Below, one piece after another: positions 17,705 through 27,870 of a stretch of DNA of 64,000 nt. The notes beneath the pieces are model-generated. The model was not told where the DNA came from, ran no database searches, and saw only the letters and a list, made by a program, of their open reading frames with translations. The position numbers were made by a program, and so were the translations under genes. Source of the DNA: Gordonia iterans (GTDB taxonomy: Bacteria > Actinomycetota > Actinomycetes > Mycobacteriales > Mycobacteriaceae); assembly GCF_002993285.1 (NCBI RefSeq), contig NZ_CP027433.1:2852001-2916000 (forward strand). The letters are read 5' to 3'. The first letter of the stretch is position 1, and every line of letters starts with the position of its first letter.

Positions 17705-20700
17705 TCATCCAAACACCTCGGTCACCACGCTCTTGGCCCGGCGGGTGACGCGCAGATAGTGCTCCAGGAACTCCGCGGCCTCGTCCTGCGGCCAGCCGGC
17801 GGCATAGGCGATGGCGCGAAGCTCCCGGCCGGGTCCGGGAAGCTGGTCGACGGGCTTCCCACGCACCAGCACCAGCGCGTTGCGCGCCCGCGTCGCGGTG
17901 AGCCAGGCGTCCTTCAGCATGGCGACCTCGTCCTCGGGTAACAGGCCGGCCTCCCCGATCGCGTCGAGCGTCTCGACGGTCGAGGTCCGATGCAGTTCCG
18001 GATACTCGTGCGCGTGGCGCAGCTGCATCAGCTGGACCGTCCACTCGACGTCGGCCAGACCGCCGCGACCCAGTTTGGTGTGGGTCATCGGGTCGGCGCC
18101 GCGCGGGAGGCGCTCGGCGTCCACCCGCGCCTTGATCCGCCGGATCTCCCGGACCGCGTCCGGTGAGACGCCACCGGCCGGGTAACGGATCTCGTCGATC
18201 ATGTGCAGAAAGTCCAGACCGAGTCCCGGATCGCCGGCGACGGCGTGCGCACGCAGCAGAGCCTGCACCTCCCAGGCTTCGGCCCACTGGTGGTAGTACG
18301 CCCGGTACGACGCCAGGGTCCGCACGATGGGGCCGTTCTTGCCCTCCGGCCGCAGACCCACGTCCACTTCGAGCGGCGGGTCGGCGCTCGGCGTGCCCAG
18401 CAGGGAGCGGACGTTGTCGGCGACGGCCTGCGCCCACCGGACGGCGACGGTCTCGTCGACGCCCTCCACCGGATCGCACACGAACAACACGTCGGCGTCC
18501 GAGCCGTAACCCAGCTCGCCGCCGCCGAGCCGGCCCATGCCGATCACGGCCATGCGGGCGGGAGCGGGGCCGTCGCCCTCGTACGGCACCGACGACATCA
18601 CCTTCTCCAGCGCCGCGCCCAGTACCGCCGCCCACACTGTGGAGAGCGCGCGGCACACCTCCTGGACGTCCATCAGCCCGAGCAGGTCGGCCGAAGCGAT
18701 CCGCGCCAGCTCCGCACGACGGTGCGATCGGGCGACGGCGATCGCCTTGCGCGGATCGGCATGCCGGCGCATGGACGCGATCAGGCCCTTGACCACGTCG
18801 TTCGAACTCACCTCGCACAGTTTGGGCCCGGCCGCACCGGTCGAGTACAGCTGGATCACGTCGGGCGAACGCATCAGCAGGTCGGCGATGTACTCGGAGG
18901 TGCCGAGCACGTGCATCAGATGCTCGGCCACCACGCCGTCGTCGCGCAGCAGCCGGAGGAACCACTCGGCTCCGGTCAGCTCGTCGCACAGTTTGCGGTA
19001 GTTGAGCAGCCCCGCATCGGGGTCGGGGGTGTTGCTGATGTGCTGCAACAGACTGGGCAGGATCAGCATTTGGACCTGTCCGCGGCGGCCCGGCGTGGAG
19101 CCGAGCGCCTTGATGTGCGCCAGCGCACGCTCGGGCTTGGCGTAACCCAACGCGGCGAGCTGCCGTTCGGCCGACTTGTTCTGCAGGTACAGCGAATCGG
19201 CGTCGAAACGGGTCACCGCCTCCAGCAGCGGTCGGTAGAAGAGCTTCTCGTGCAGCTGCCGGACGCGAGACCGCTGGCGTCGCAGTTCGCGGCGGAGCAC
19301 CGTCGCGGCGTCGTTCCCGCGCTCGGGACGCACGTGCGCCGCACGAGCCAGCCAGCGCATGGCGGCCGCGTCGTCCGGATCCGGCAGCAGATGAGTGCGT
19401 GAGAGCCGCTGCAGTTGGAGGCGGTGCTCCAAGCCCCGCAGGAACTCGTAGGACGCCTGAAAGTTCGCGCCGTCGGTCCGGCCGACGTAACCACCCCTGG
19501 TGAGCGCGTCGATCGCCGCCAGCGTCGACGGCACGCGCAGGCTCTCGTCGATGCGGCCGTGCACCATCTGCATCAGCTGAACGGCGAACTCGACGTCACG
19601 CAGGCCGCCCTGGCCGAGCTTGACGTTCCGGTCCTTGTGGTCGTCGGGGACCAGTGACTCGACCCGGCGGCGCATGGCCTGCACGTCGGTCACGAAGTCC
19701 TCGCGCTCGCACGCCGTCCAGACCAGCGGCCCCGTGGCCGCGACGTAGTCCGCGCCCAGCGCCATGTCTCCGGTCATCGGCCGCGCTTTGAGCAGCGCCT
19801 GGAACTCCCACGTCTTGGCCCAGCGCTCGTAGTAGGCCAGGTGCGAGTCCAGAGTGCGGGTCAGCGCACCCCGCTTGCCCTCGGGGCGCAACGCGGCGTC
19901 GACCTCGAAGAAGGCCATCGAACCGATGCGGATCAACTCTCCCGCGATCCGGGCCGAGGTGGTGTCGGCGGGTTCGGCGACGAAGACCACGTCCACGTCG
20001 GAGACGTAGTTCAGTTCGCGCGCACCGCATTTGCCCATCGCGATCACCGCGAGGCGGCACTCGAGCGGCTTCTCGCCGAGGACCTCGGCGACAGCGACGG
20101 CCAGCGCCGCGGTCAGCGCGGCGTCGGCGAGATCGGACAGATGACCGCCCACCTCGGGCAGGAACAGGACCGGCTCGTCCTCGACGGTCGGCGCCAGGTC
20201 CTGTGCGGCGAGCCGCATCACCAGATTGCGGTACGCCGTCCGGAGCGCGGCTACGGCCTCCGGCCCGGTGAGCCCGGCGCGGTAGAGCAGGTTCTGCCCG
20301 CGGTCGGGTTCGGGTGTCGCCGCCACGGCGGCGAGCAGGCTCTCGCGCGCCTCGCATGCCGAGAGCAGATCCGGTTCGCGTAGCAGCCGCCACGACCCGG
20401 TCTCCGCGACCAGGTGATCGCCCAGCGCGTCGGAGGCGCCCAGGCAGCCGAGCAACCGGCCGCGAAAGCTCCGGTCGCTCCGGAGCAGCCGGTCGATCTC
20501 CGCCCACTCCGATCCTTGCGCCTGCTTCAGCCGAACCAACGACTTGAGTGCGAGGTCGGCATCCGCCGCACGCGAGAGCGCCCACAACCGCTCCACCGCG
20601 GCCTCGTCGTTCCAGCCGAGCTCGTCCAGGTCCTGACGGGCCGTGGGCTCGAGGAGTCCGAGCCGGCCCGGGCTCGGAACCGCCGAGCGTCCACCCATCG

Positions 20701-20707
20701 AAGTCAC
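17705..20707 (-). CDS. glnE: Bifunctional glutamine synthetase adenylyltransferase/adenylyl-removing enzyme
   Basis: A 1000-residue protein that adds and removes AMP on glutamine synthetase. Two nucleotidyltransferase domains are visible, with metal motifs [11 protein letters not shown] near residue 230 (adenylyl-removing half) and [11 protein letters not shown] near 740 (adenylylating half), each followed by a helical domain and an R-P-E-G-K-x-G motif. The length matches mycobacterial GlnE. glnA2 is upstream on the same strand, and glnA1, whose Tyr405 is the likely target, lies about 8 kb away. Confidence 0.97.
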   Translation of the reverse strand: MTSMGGRSAVPSPGRLGLLEPTARQDLDELGWNDEAAVERLWALSRAADADLALKSLVRLKQAQGSEWAEIDRLLRSDRSFRGRLLGCLGASDALGDHLVAETGSWRLLREPDLLSACEARESLLAAVAATPEPDRGQNLLYRAGLTGPEAVAALRTAYRNLVMRLAAQDLAPTVEDEPVLFLPEVGGHLSDLADAALTAALAVAVAEVLGEKPLECRLAVIAMGKCGARELNYVSDVDVVFVAEPADTTSARIAGELIRIGSMAFFEVDAALRPEGKRGALTRTLDSHLAYYERWAKTWEFQALLKARPMTGDMALGADYVAATGPLVWTACEREDFVTDVQAMRRRVESLVPDDHKDRNVKLGQGGLRDVEFAVQLMQMVHGRIDESLRVPSTLAAIDALTRGGYVGRTDGANFQASYEFLRGLEHRLQLQRLSRTHLLPDPDDAAAMRWLARAAHVRPERGNDAATVLRRELRRQRSRVRQLHEKLFYRPLLEAVTRFDADSLYLQNKSAERQLAALGYAKPERALAHIKALGSTPGRRGQVQMLILPSLLQHISNTPDPDAGLLNYRKLCDELTGAEWFLRLLRDDGVVAEHLMHVLGTSEYIADLLMRSPDVIQLYSTGAAGPKLCEVSSNDVVKGLIASMRRHADPRKAIAVARSHRRAELARIASADLLGLMDVQEVCRALSTVWAAVLGAALEKVMSSVPYEGDGPAPARMAVIGMGRLGGGELGYGSDADVLFVCDPVEGVDETVAVRWAQAVADNVRSLLGTPSADPPLEVDVGLRPEGKNGPIVRTLASYRAYYHQWAEAWEVQALLRAHAVAGDPGLGLDFLHMIDEIRYPAGGVSPDAVREIRRIKARVDAERLPRGADPMTHTKLGRGGLADVEWTVQLMQLRHAHEYPELHRTSTVETLDAIGEAGLLPEDEVAMLKDAWLTATRARNALVLVRGKPVDQLPGPGRELRAIAYAAGWPQDEAAEFLEHYLRVTRRAKSVVTEVFG

Positions 20708-20785
20708 GTGCTCAGCGTAGTCGCGCCGACCGAGTGGAGGTTCCTACAGACCGCAGATCCCGCCGACCGCCCCGGCGCGGCGCCC

Positions 20786-22123
20786 TCACAGCGGGAGGTA
20801 GCTCTCCAACTCGTACGGCGTCACGCGGGCGCGGTACTCCGACCACTCCGCCCACTTGTTGCGCAGGAAGTAGTCGAACACGTGCTCGCCGAGTGCTTCG
20901 GCCACCAATTCGGACTTCTCCATCACGTTCAGCGCCTCGGCGAGCGAGTTCGGCAGTTCCCGGTACCCCATCGCACGACGCTCCCCCGCGGTCAGCTCCC
21001 AGACGTTGTCCTCGGCCTCCTCGGGGAGCTCGTAGCTCTCGGCGATCCCCTTGAGGCCGGCCGCCAGCAGCACCGCGAACGAGAGGTAGGGATTGCACGC
21101 CGAGTCCGGGGTGCGGATCTCCACGCGCCGCGACGACGCCTTGTTCGGCGTGTACATCGGCAGGCGCACCATGGCCGAGCGGTTGGCTCGCCCCCAGGTG
21201 GCGGCGGTCGGCGCCTCCCCGCCGTGCACCAGCCGGCGGTAGCTGTTGACCCACTGATTGGTGACGGCGCTGATCTCGTCGGCGTGGGTCAGGATCCCGG
21301 CGATGAACTGCTTACCGACCGGCGAGAGCTGCAGGTGGTCGTCGGGATCGTGGAAGGCGTTGGCTTCCCCCTCGAACAGACTCATGTGAGTGTGCATCGC
21401 CGAACCCGGGTGCTGGCTGAACGGCTTGGGCATGAAGGTCGCCCGCACACCGTCGCGCATGGCCACCTCCTTGACCAGGTACCGGAACGTCATCACGTTG
21501 TCGGCCATGCTGAGAGCATCGGCGTAGCGCAGGTCGATCTCCTGCTGGCCGGGCCCGCCCTCGTGGTGACTGAATTCGACCGAGATGCCCATCGCCTCGA
21601 GCGCCTCGATGGCGTGCCGCCGGAAGTTCGGCGCGGTGTCGTGCACGGCCTGATCGAAGTACCCGCCGTTGTCGGCCGGGATCGGCACCGAACCGTCGGA
21701 CGGCATGTTCTTGAGCAGGTAGAACTCGATCTCCGGGTGCACGTAACAGCTGAAACCCTGGTCGGCGGCCTTGCCGAGCTGCCTGCGCAGGACGTGGCGC
21801 GGATCGGCCCACGCGGGGGTGCCGTCGGGCATCGCGATGTCGCAGAACATGCGGGCCGAGTAGTGACGGCCGTCGGACTCCCACGGCAGCACCTGGAACG
21901 TCGACGGATCGGGCTTGGCGACCATGTCGGCTTCGAAGACGCGCGAGAACCCCTCGATGGACGAGCCGTCGAAGCCGATGCCCTCGGCGAAGGCCCCCTC
22001 CAATTCGGCCGGTGCGATCGCCACGGACTTGAGGTATCCGAGGATGTCGGTGAACCACAGCCGGACGAAGCGGATGTCCCGCTCCTCAAGGGTGCGCAGC
22101 ACGAATTCCTGTTGGCGATCCAT
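20786..22123 (-). CDS. glnA2: Glutamine synthetase type I, GlnA2 class
   Basis: A 445-residue glutamine synthetase of the shorter GlnA2 class. It shows F-D-G-S-S-I-E-G-F, F-S-H-H-E-G-G-P-G-Q-Q-E-I-D, H-P-G-S-A-M-H-T-H-M-S and R-x-E-I-R-T-P-D-S-A-C-N-P-Y. At the adenylylation-loop position it has N-V-W-E-L rather than L-Y-x-L-P, so GlnE control is unlikely. It lies 78 nt upstream of glnE on the same strand, the same order as in mycobacteria. Confidence 0.95.
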   Translation of the reverse strand: MDRQQEFVLRTLEERDIRFVRLWFTDILGYLKSVAIAPAELEGAFAEGIGFDGSSIEGFSRVFEADMVAKPDPSTFQVLPWESDGRHYSARMFCDIAMPDGTPAWADPRHVLRRQLGKAADQGFSCYVHPEIEFYLLKNMPSDGSVPIPADNGGYFDQAVHDTAPNFRRHAIEALEAMGISVEFSHHEGGPGQQEIDLRYADALSMADNVMTFRYLVKEVAMRDGVRATFMPKPFSQHPGSAMHTHMSLFEGEANAFHDPDDHLQLSPVGKQFIAGILTHADEISAVTNQWVNSYRRLVHGGEAPTAATWGRANRSAMVRLPMYTPNKASSRRVEIRTPDSACNPYLSFAVLLAAGLKGIAESYELPEEAEDNVWELTAGERRAMGYRELPNSLAEALNVMEKSELVAEALGEHVFDYFLRNKWAEWSEYRARVTPYELESYLPL

Positions 22124-22145
22124 GACCGCACCCTATGCCCCACCT

Positions 22146-22161
22146 GTTACGCGCGTGTTAC
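22146..22161 (-). promoter_or_regulatory. Possible GlnR half-site pair upstream of glnA2
   Basis: On the minus strand GTAAC-N6-GTAAC (22161 to 22146), 23-38 nt upstream of the glnA2 start. The first half fits the GlnR a-site; the second deviates from GAAAC by one base. Weak but well placed. Confidence 0.4.
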
Positions 22162-22306
22162 ACATCGCCCGATCCACCAGCGTAAGAGCACTGCGGAGCT
22201 GTGACGAAGACCACCGGTCTCGACGGGGCCTACTCCCCGGTACGGTGCAAGACTTGCACTGTCCGCATCCAACCCGGGTACCCGCCGAGCGGGACTCGAG
22301 GCAGAA

Positions 22307-23179
22307 ATGAGACCCGTCATGTCCGACGCACCGATCTACGGTTCCGCCGCCCCGTCTGCGGCCCCCGCCGCCCAGTCCGCTCAGCGCCGCAAGACCCGCG
22401 TGCAGCATCTCGCGGAGTGGAAGGCCGAAGCCCACAAGTGGGCGATGCTCACCGCGTACGACTACTCCACCGCCGCGATCTTCGACGACGCCGAGATCCC
22501 GGTCCTCCTCGTCGGCGACTCCGCCGCCAACGTCGTCTACGGCTACGACACCACTGTTCCGGTCTCGGTCGACGAACTGATCCCCCTGGTCCGCGCCGTG
22601 GTGCGCGGTGCCCCGCATGCGCTTGTCGTCGCCGATCTGCCGTTCGGCAGCTACGAGGTGAGCCCGCAGCAGGCGCTCGAGTCGTCGATCCGGTTCTTCA
22701 AGGACGGCGGGGCGCACGCGGTGAAACTCGAGGGCGGCGAGCGGATCGCTCCGCAGATCGCCGCGCTCACCGCCGCCGGAATCCCGGTGATGGCACACGT
22801 CGGTTTCACTCCGCAGAGCGTCAACACCCTCGGCGGCTACCGCGTGCAGGGCCGCGGCGACGGCGCCGACCAGCTGATCGCCGATGCCATCGCGGTGCAG
22901 GAGGCGGGCGCCTTCGCCGTCGTGATGGAGATGGTGCCGGCCGATCTCGCCGGGCAGATCACCCGCAAGCTCACCATCCCCACGGTCGGCATCGGCGCCG
23001 GCTACGAGACCGACGCGCAGGTACTGGTCTGGCAGGACATGGCCGGCTACACCCACGGCAGGACCGCCAAGTTCGTCAAGCGCTACGCGACGCTGGGCGA
23101 CGACCTGCGCACCGCGGCCCGCACCTACGCCGACGAAGTCGCTCGGTCGCAGTTCCCGGGTGCCGAGCACTCGTACTGA
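22307..23179 (+). CDS. panB: 3-methyl-2-oxobutanoate hydroxymethyltransferase
   Basis: First committed step of pantothenate synthesis: adds a hydroxymethyl group from methylene-tetrahydrofolate to ketoisovalerate, giving ketopantoate. The 290 residues show M-L-T-A-Y-D-Y, V-G-D-S (metal Asp), the D-L-P-F-G-S-Y loop, [13 protein letters not shown] and G-I-G-A-G. A second ATG at 22319 is also possible. It is divergent from glnA2 as in mycobacteria. The last part of the 183-nt gap before it shows no clear regulator site. Confidence 0.96.
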   Translation: MRPVMSDAPIYGSAAPSAAPAAQSAQRRKTRVQHLAEWKAEAHKWAMLTAYDYSTAAIFDDAEIPVLLVGDSAANVVYGYDTTVPVSVDELIPLVRAVVRGAPHALVVADLPFGSYEVSPQQALESSIRFFKDGGAHAVKLEGGERIAPQIAALTAAGIPVMAHVGFTPQSVNTLGGYRVQGRGDGADQLIADAIAVQEAGAFAVVMEMVPADLAGQITRKLTIPTVGIGAGYETDAQVLVWQDMAGYTHGRTAKFVKRYATLGDDLRTAARTYADEVARSQFPGAEHSY

Positions 23180-23197
23180 GCCGGATCCTCGGCTCGG

Positions 23198-23221
23198 CGC
23201 CGCCGACTTTCTGCGGCGGCG
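23198..23221 (+). terminator. Hairpin after panB
   Basis: CGCCGCCG (23198-23205) and CGGCGGCG (23214-23221) form a perfect 8-bp GC stem with an 8-nt loop, beginning 18 nt after the panB stop and 36 nt before the next start. Confidence 0.6.
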
Positions 23222-23256
23222 GGCCAGGCTTCACCGACACCGCTAGGCTGGGCGCT

Positions 23257-24267
23257 ATGCGCGGTCTCTATCCGGCCATCGAACCCCATGCTTCCGGGCA
23301 CCTGACGGTCGGCGACGATCAGGAAATCTATTGGGAGACTTCGGGAAACCCTGACGGCAAGCCCGTGGTCTTCGTGCACGGAGGACCGGGCGGCGGAACC
23401 TCGGGCGAGCAGCGCCGGTTCTTCGATCCCGACCGGTATCGCATCGTCCTGTTCGACCAGCGCGGGTGCGGCCGCTCTCGTCCACACATCGAGGACCTCG
23501 CGGGGAGCAGCGCGAGCGGGACTCGACGGCCGGGTGCGGATCTGTCGACGAACAACACGCAGGCGCTGATCGGCGACATGGAGAAGCTGCGCGAGCACCT
23601 CGGAATCCGCCGGTGGCAGGTCTTCGGCGGTTCGTGGGGTTCCACACTGGGCCTCGCGTATGCGCAGGCGCATCCCGATCGTGTCTCCGAACTGGTGCTG
23701 CGCGGCATCTTCCTGCTGCGCCGCGCCGAGATCGACTGGTACTACAACGGCGGCGCGGCGCACCTGTTCCCCGACGAGTGGGAGCACTATCTCGCTCCGA
23801 TCCCGGAGGCCGAGCGCGACGGCGACCTGGTGCAGGCCTACCACCGGCTCCTCACCGGCGCCGACCGCGAAGCCGCGAGGCACGCTGCGAGCGCCTGGAC
23901 CCGCTGGGAGAACCGAACCAGTTATCTTCGGCCGCAATCGGATTCGTCACCCGATCCACGTTTCGACCTGGCCTTCGCGACCATCGAGAACCACTACTTC
24001 GTGAACCACGGCTTCCTGGACGACGGCCAGTTGCTGGCCGACATCGGGAAGATCGCGCACATCCCGGGGGTGATCGTGCAGGGGCGGTACGACGTCGTCT
24101 GCCCGATGCGCAGCGCCTGGGACCTGCACCGCGCGTGGCCGCAGGCCGAGCTGCACATCGTCGACGATGCGGGACACGCTTCGTTCGAACCCGGAATCGT
24201 CGACCGCCTCGTCGCGGCGACCGACCAGTTCGCCGCTGCCGGCGACACCCCAGGAGGAAACCGTTGA
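23257..24267 (+). CDS. Prolyl aminopeptidase (alpha/beta hydrolase)
   Basis: A 336-residue alpha/beta hydrolase of the prolyl iminopeptidase (S33) family. It has the oxyanion motif H-G-G-P-G-G-G, F-D-Q-R-G-C-G-R-S, the nucleophile elbow G-G-S-W-G-S-T-L near residue 126, Asp in G-R-Y-D-V-V-C-P and His in A-G-H-A-S-F. It removes N-terminal proline from peptides. The stop overlaps the next gene's TTG start (TTGA). Confidence 0.92.
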   Translation: MRGLYPAIEPHASGHLTVGDDQEIYWETSGNPDGKPVVFVHGGPGGGTSGEQRRFFDPDRYRIVLFDQRGCGRSRPHIEDLAGSSASGTRRPGADLSTNNTQALIGDMEKLREHLGIRRWQVFGGSWGSTLGLAYAQAHPDRVSELVLRGIFLLRRAEIDWYYNGGAAHLFPDEWEHYLAPIPEAERDGDLVQAYHRLLTGADREAARHAASAWTRWENRTSYLRPQSDSSPDPRFDLAFATIENHYFVNHGFLDDGQLLADIGKIAHIPGVIVQGRYDVVCPMRSAWDLHRAWPQAELHIVDDAGHASFEPGIVDRLVAATDQFAAAGDTPGGNR

Positions 24268-25748
24268 GCGCACGCGAATCGATCGAGGTGGAGCTGAAGT
24301 TCGACGTCGACGCCGGCCAGCCGGCCCCACCCCTGGCCTCCCTCGTCCCGGACGGACGGGTCGGCGACCCGCACCGTTACGAGTTGGTCGCCACCTACCT
24401 GGACACGCCCACGCACGACCTCGCGGCACGCAAGATCACCTTGCGCCGGCGCACCGGCGGCACCGACGCCGGCTGGCACCTCAAGCGTCCGGCGGCAGGC
24501 ACCGGTGCCCGCCGCGAACTGGCGGTGAGTTTCGACGACGTACCGCCGGACGGCAGCATCCCCCCGGAGATCCGCGCGGCGATCCTCGCGATCGTCCGGA
24601 ACCGGCCGCTGATCCCGGTCGCCGAGATCACCAACGAGCGCACCGTCACCGTCTTGTACGACGCCGAGGGCGCCTCGGTCGCCGAGTTCTGTTCCGACCG
24701 GGTCCTCTCTCATGCGCACCAGTCGCACGTGACCAAGGAGTGGGCTGAGTGGGAGTTCGAACTCACCGGCGGCGACGCGAAGCTGCTCAAGCCCGCCGCC
24801 CGCCTGCTGCGGGGTTCCGGAGCGCGCTCCGCGTCGAGCATCTCCAAGCTGGCGCGAGCGATCGGAACAGAACCGCACGTACACGCGCCGAACAAGCTGC
24901 CGAAGAGGCCGACAGGACTGGATCTGGTCCTGTATTCCCTTGCCACCCACCGCGATTCGCTGATCGAATGGGATCCTGCGGTCCGCGTGAACGCCTATGA
25001 CGCGGTCCACCAGATGCGGGTCACGGCACGCAAGCTCCGCTCCGTGCTCACCTCGTTCCCGGACGTCCTGGACCCCGACGTCACCGGGACGCTCGGCGCG
25101 GAGTTGAGCGCTCTCGGCGAAGTGCTCGGCGAGGCCCGCGACTGCGAGGTGCAGCTCGAGATCAACGCCGGCCTGCTGGAGCGGGAGTCCGATCCGCCCG
25201 CCGACCTGCGAGCCGCCCTGATCGACGATCAGCTCGCCCGTCAGGAGCGCGCACTGAAGTCGGTGCGTTTCGCTCTCTCGACCCAGCGCTATCTGAAGCT
25301 CCTCGACGACCTCGACGACCTGATCGCCAATCCGCGACCGGGCCCGGACGCGGAACGGTCGGCGGAGAAGGTCGCCTTGGCCGGCATCGAGCACGCCCGC
25401 AAACGAATCCGCAAGGCCGAGCGCAGACTCGACGACTTCGAGCCCTGGACTGACGAGTGGGTCGAGCAGGTGCACCGCATCCGCAAACGCGCTAAGGCCG
25501 TGCGCTACACCGCGGATGCGGCCAAACCGCTGCGGCTCAAGGATGCGGTCAAAGCGGCAGCGAAGGCCGCGGCGATCCAGACTCATCTCGGCGATTTCAA
25601 CGACACCGCCGTCAACCGGGAGAAGCTCGCACAGATCGCCACGAAGCCCGGCCTCTCGCCGCACGCGCTGTTCGTGCTCGGCCGTCTCGATGCCCGCGAG
25701 GAACTGCGCGGCCGCGAGGCTGTGCAGGCCTACCTCGACGCTCGTTAG
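24264..25748 (+). CDS. CYTH-CHAD domain protein (polyphosphate-related)
   Basis: A 494-residue protein. The N-terminal CYTH domain has the metal-binding E-V-E-L-K (ExExK) at residues 7-11, and the C-terminal CHAD helical domain has paired basic motifs H-Q-M-R-V-T-A-R-K-L-R and H-R-I-R-K-R-A-K-A-V-R-Y. CYTH domains act on triphosphates or organic phosphates and CHAD domains bind polyphosphate, so a polyphosphate or triphosphate role is likely. The TTG start is supported by AGGAGG 5 nt upstream and the TTGA overlap with the peptidase. The homologue sits at the same place in mycobacteria (Rv2226). Confidence 0.9.
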   Translation: MSARESIEVELKFDVDAGQPAPPLASLVPDGRVGDPHRYELVATYLDTPTHDLAARKITLRRRTGGTDAGWHLKRPAAGTGARRELAVSFDDVPPDGSIPPEIRAAILAIVRNRPLIPVAEITNERTVTVLYDAEGASVAEFCSDRVLSHAHQSHVTKEWAEWEFELTGGDAKLLKPAARLLRGSGARSASSISKLARAIGTEPHVHAPNKLPKRPTGLDLVLYSLATHRDSLIEWDPAVRVNAYDAVHQMRVTARKLRSVLTSFPDVLDPDVTGTLGAELSALGEVLGEARDCEVQLEINAGLLERESDPPADLRAALIDDQLARQERALKSVRFALSTQRYLKLLDDLDDLIANPRPGPDAERSAEKVALAGIEHARKRIRKAERRLDDFEPWTDEWVEQVHRIRKRAKAVRYTADAAKPLRLKDAVKAAAKAAAIQTHLGDFNDTAVNREKLAQIATKPGLSPHALFVLGRLDAREELRGREAVQAYLDAR

Positions 25749-25806
25749 GGACATCGCCCGAGTGACCCCGACCGCCGGACGCGCAGTTTGCGAAGCATGG
25801 CCTAAG

Positions 25807-25825
25807 TCAGGGTAGCCTCGGCTGG
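25807..25825 (+). promoter_or_regulatory. IdeR/DtxR-like iron box
   Basis: TCAGGGTAGCCTCGGCTGG resembles the IdeR/DtxR consensus (TTAGG-TAG-CTAACC type) with the central AGG-x-TAG-x-CT preserved. It lies 48-66 nt upstream of the siderophore-binding protein gene, suggesting iron-dependent repression. The right half is degenerate. Confidence 0.5.
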
Positions 25826-25872
25826 CAGACGTCGTTCTGCGACGCAACGCCCTACTTCCGGAAGGTTCCCCG

Positions 25873-26850
25873 ATGTCCCACCGTCTGGCCAAGACGGCGC
25901 CGGTGCTCGCGATCCTGGCGATCCTGGCCCTCGTCTTCACCGCGTGTTCCTCGAGCGACTCGTCGTCGAACGGCGACACGATCGCCGTCGCCACCAACGA
26001 GGGCGAGGTGCAGGTGCCGCGCGACCCGCAGCGCGTCGTCGTCCTCGACAACACTTCGGCCGAGACGGTCAAGGCGATGGGTGTGACCCCGGTCGCCGTC
26101 CCGAAGGGACTGCTGGCCCCGAGTATCTTCCAGGACTGGATCGACGACCCGGACATCGCCGACGTCGGCACGCACGGCGAGCCCAAGATGGAGGTGATCG
26201 AGGACGTCGATCCCGATCTGATCATCGCCGGCTACCGCTTCGAGAAGTACTACGACGAGCTGACCAAGATCACCGACCAGACCGGTGGTGCCACCATCGA
26301 CATCGCCGCATCGGATACCGCCGAGGGCGGCCGCGTGGCGGCGATGATCCGGCAGACCGAGACCCTCGGCGAGATCTTCGGCAAGCAGGATCAGGCCACC
26401 GAGATCGTCGACGAGTTCACCGGCAAGCTCGACGCGGCCAAGGCCGTGAGCACCGGTCAGACCGTGTTCCTGGCCATCGTCAGCGGCGGCAAGATCGACA
26501 ACGGCGCCAAGCGCATGGAGCCGCTGATCGCGCCGCTCGATCTGAAGGACGTCTTCGCCGGTCAGGCCGGCGACCACCACCAGAACTCGGGACTGACCCC
26601 GGAGGCCATCGCCCAGGCGAACCCGCAGTGGGTCATCGTGATGGATCGCGACGCCGCCACCGCGGAGGACGGAGAGCAGCCGCAGGCCGCCAAGGCCGTC
26701 TTCGATGCGCAGGAGGCCTTCGCCGGCACCGAGTTCATGCAGAAGAACCAGGTGATCTACCTGGATCCGGCGTTCTACCTCCGCGAGGGCATCCAGTCCT
26801 ACGGTGCGAGCTACCAGCAGATCGCCGATGCCCTCGGTGCCGCGAAGTAG
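25873..26850 (+). CDS. Iron-siderophore ABC transporter substrate-binding lipoprotein
   Basis: A 325-residue lipoprotein with lipobox F-T-A-C near residue 25, followed by a class III periplasmic-binding fold of the FatB/YclQ/CeuE type: V-P-R-D-P-Q-R-V-V-V-L-D, D-P-D-L-I-I-A-G-Y-R, and G-L-T-P-E-A-I-A-Q-A-N-P. The resemblance is to catecholate/petrobactin-type binding proteins. It is the first gene of a four-gene importer with two permeases and an ATPase, and a probable iron box lies upstream. Confidence 0.9.
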   Translation: MSHRLAKTAPVLAILAILALVFTACSSSDSSSNGDTIAVATNEGEVQVPRDPQRVVVLDNTSAETVKAMGVTPVAVPKGLLAPSIFQDWIDDPDIADVGTHGEPKMEVIEDVDPDLIIAGYRFEKYYDELTKITDQTGGATIDIAASDTAEGGRVAAMIRQTETLGEIFGKQDQATEIVDEFTGKLDAAKAVSTGQTVFLAIVSGGKIDNGAKRMEPLIAPLDLKDVFAGQAGDHHQNSGLTPEAIAQANPQWVIVMDRDAATAEDGEQPQAAKAVFDAQEAFAGTEFMQKNQVIYLDPAFYLREGIQSYGASYQQIADALGAAK

Positions 26851-27870
26851 GTGACGGCACCCGCCCGGACCGCCGCGGCCCGTCCCCCCGACTCGGGGCG
26901 GACGGGTCGCGGCTGGGTGCTGCCCGCACTCGCCGTCGCGTGCGTGGTGTTGCTGCTGTGCTCGCTGATGGTCGGCGAGTACCACATCACCGTCGGCGGG
27001 CTGCTGACCGGCGACGACGAGATGTGGCGCATGTTCTTCATCTCGCGCGTGCCCCGCACCCTGGCGCTGGTATTCGCAGGCATCGCGATGAGCTTCTCCG
27101 GCGTCATCATGATGCGGCTGACGCAGAATCGGTTCGTCGAACCGACCACTGCGGGAACGGCCGAGTGGGCCGGTCTCGGTGTGCTGCTGAGCTGGCTGCT
27201 GATCCCCCATTCGCCGCCCCTGGTGAAGATGCTCGTCGCCACCGCGACGGCGATGATCGGCACCTTCGCTTTCCTCGGCATCATCTCCGGCATCCGGGCC
27301 CGCCGCTCGGCCATCGTGCCGCTGGTCGGCATCATGATGGGCGCCGTCGTCGGCGCCGCGGCGACCTTCATCGCCAACAAGACGCAGCTGCTCCAGTCGC
27401 TGACCGCCTGGCGGTCGGGCGGCTTCAACAGTGTGGTGCGCGGCTTCTACGAGCCGCTGTGGGCGGTCGCGGTGATCGCCATCGCCTGTTTTGCGCTGGC
27501 GAACTACTTCACCATCGCCGGTCTGGGCCGGGACGTGGCGGTCAGCCTGGGCATGCGCTACGGCGTGATCGTCGCCCTCGGCGTCACGATGGTCGCACTG
27601 GCCACCGGCGTCACCTCCGTCGTCGTCGGGTTCCTGCCCTTCCTGGGCCTCGTGGTCCCGAACATCATCAGCGCGCTGCGGGGGGACGATCTGCGCCGCA
27701 ATCTACCGTGGATCGCCGTGCTGGCCACGGTGATGATCGTGACCTGCGACCTGATCGGGCGCGTCGTCGTCCGTCCGATGGAGATCCCGGTCTCGGTGAC
27801 GATGGGCGTCGTCGGGTCCATTGTCTTCCTCGGAATCCTGCTGACCGGGAGGAACCGTGTCGCTCTCTGA
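26851..27870 (+). CDS. FecCD family siderophore ABC permease 1 (YclN-like)
   Basis: A 339-residue permease with about nine hydrophobic segments, the F-A-G-I-A-M-S-F-S-G family motif and G-F-L-P-F-L-G-L-V-V-P-N-I near the coupling region. The GTG start follows the binding-protein stop with no gap; no ATG lies close by. It forms the membrane channel with the next gene. Confidence 0.9.
   Translation: MTAPARTAAARPPDSGRTGRGWVLPALAVACVVLLLCSLMVGEYHITVGGLLTGDDEMWRMFFISRVPRTLALVFAGIAMSFSGVIMMRLTQNRFVEPTTAGTAEWAGLGVLLSWLLIPHSPPLVKMLVATATAMIGTFAFLGIISGIRARRSAIVPLVGIMMGAVVGAAATFIANKTQLLQSLTAWRSGGFNSVVRGFYEPLWAVAVIAIACFALANYFTIAGLGRDVAVSLGMRYGVIVALGVTMVALATGVTSVVVGFLPFLGLVVPNIISALRGDDLRRNLPWIAVLATVMIVTCDLIGRVVVRPMEIPVSVTMGVVGSIVFLGILLTGRNRVAL

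Noticed and set aside
17635..17712. TTG start at 17712 for the first fluoride channel gene
   Set aside because: It would add 26 residues unlike the family; an ATG at 17634 gives a normal-length protein.
16804..17712. Fluoride riboswitch in front of the channel genes
   Set aside because: The genes follow glnE directly on the same strand and no conserved fluoride-riboswitch segment was found in the short spacer.
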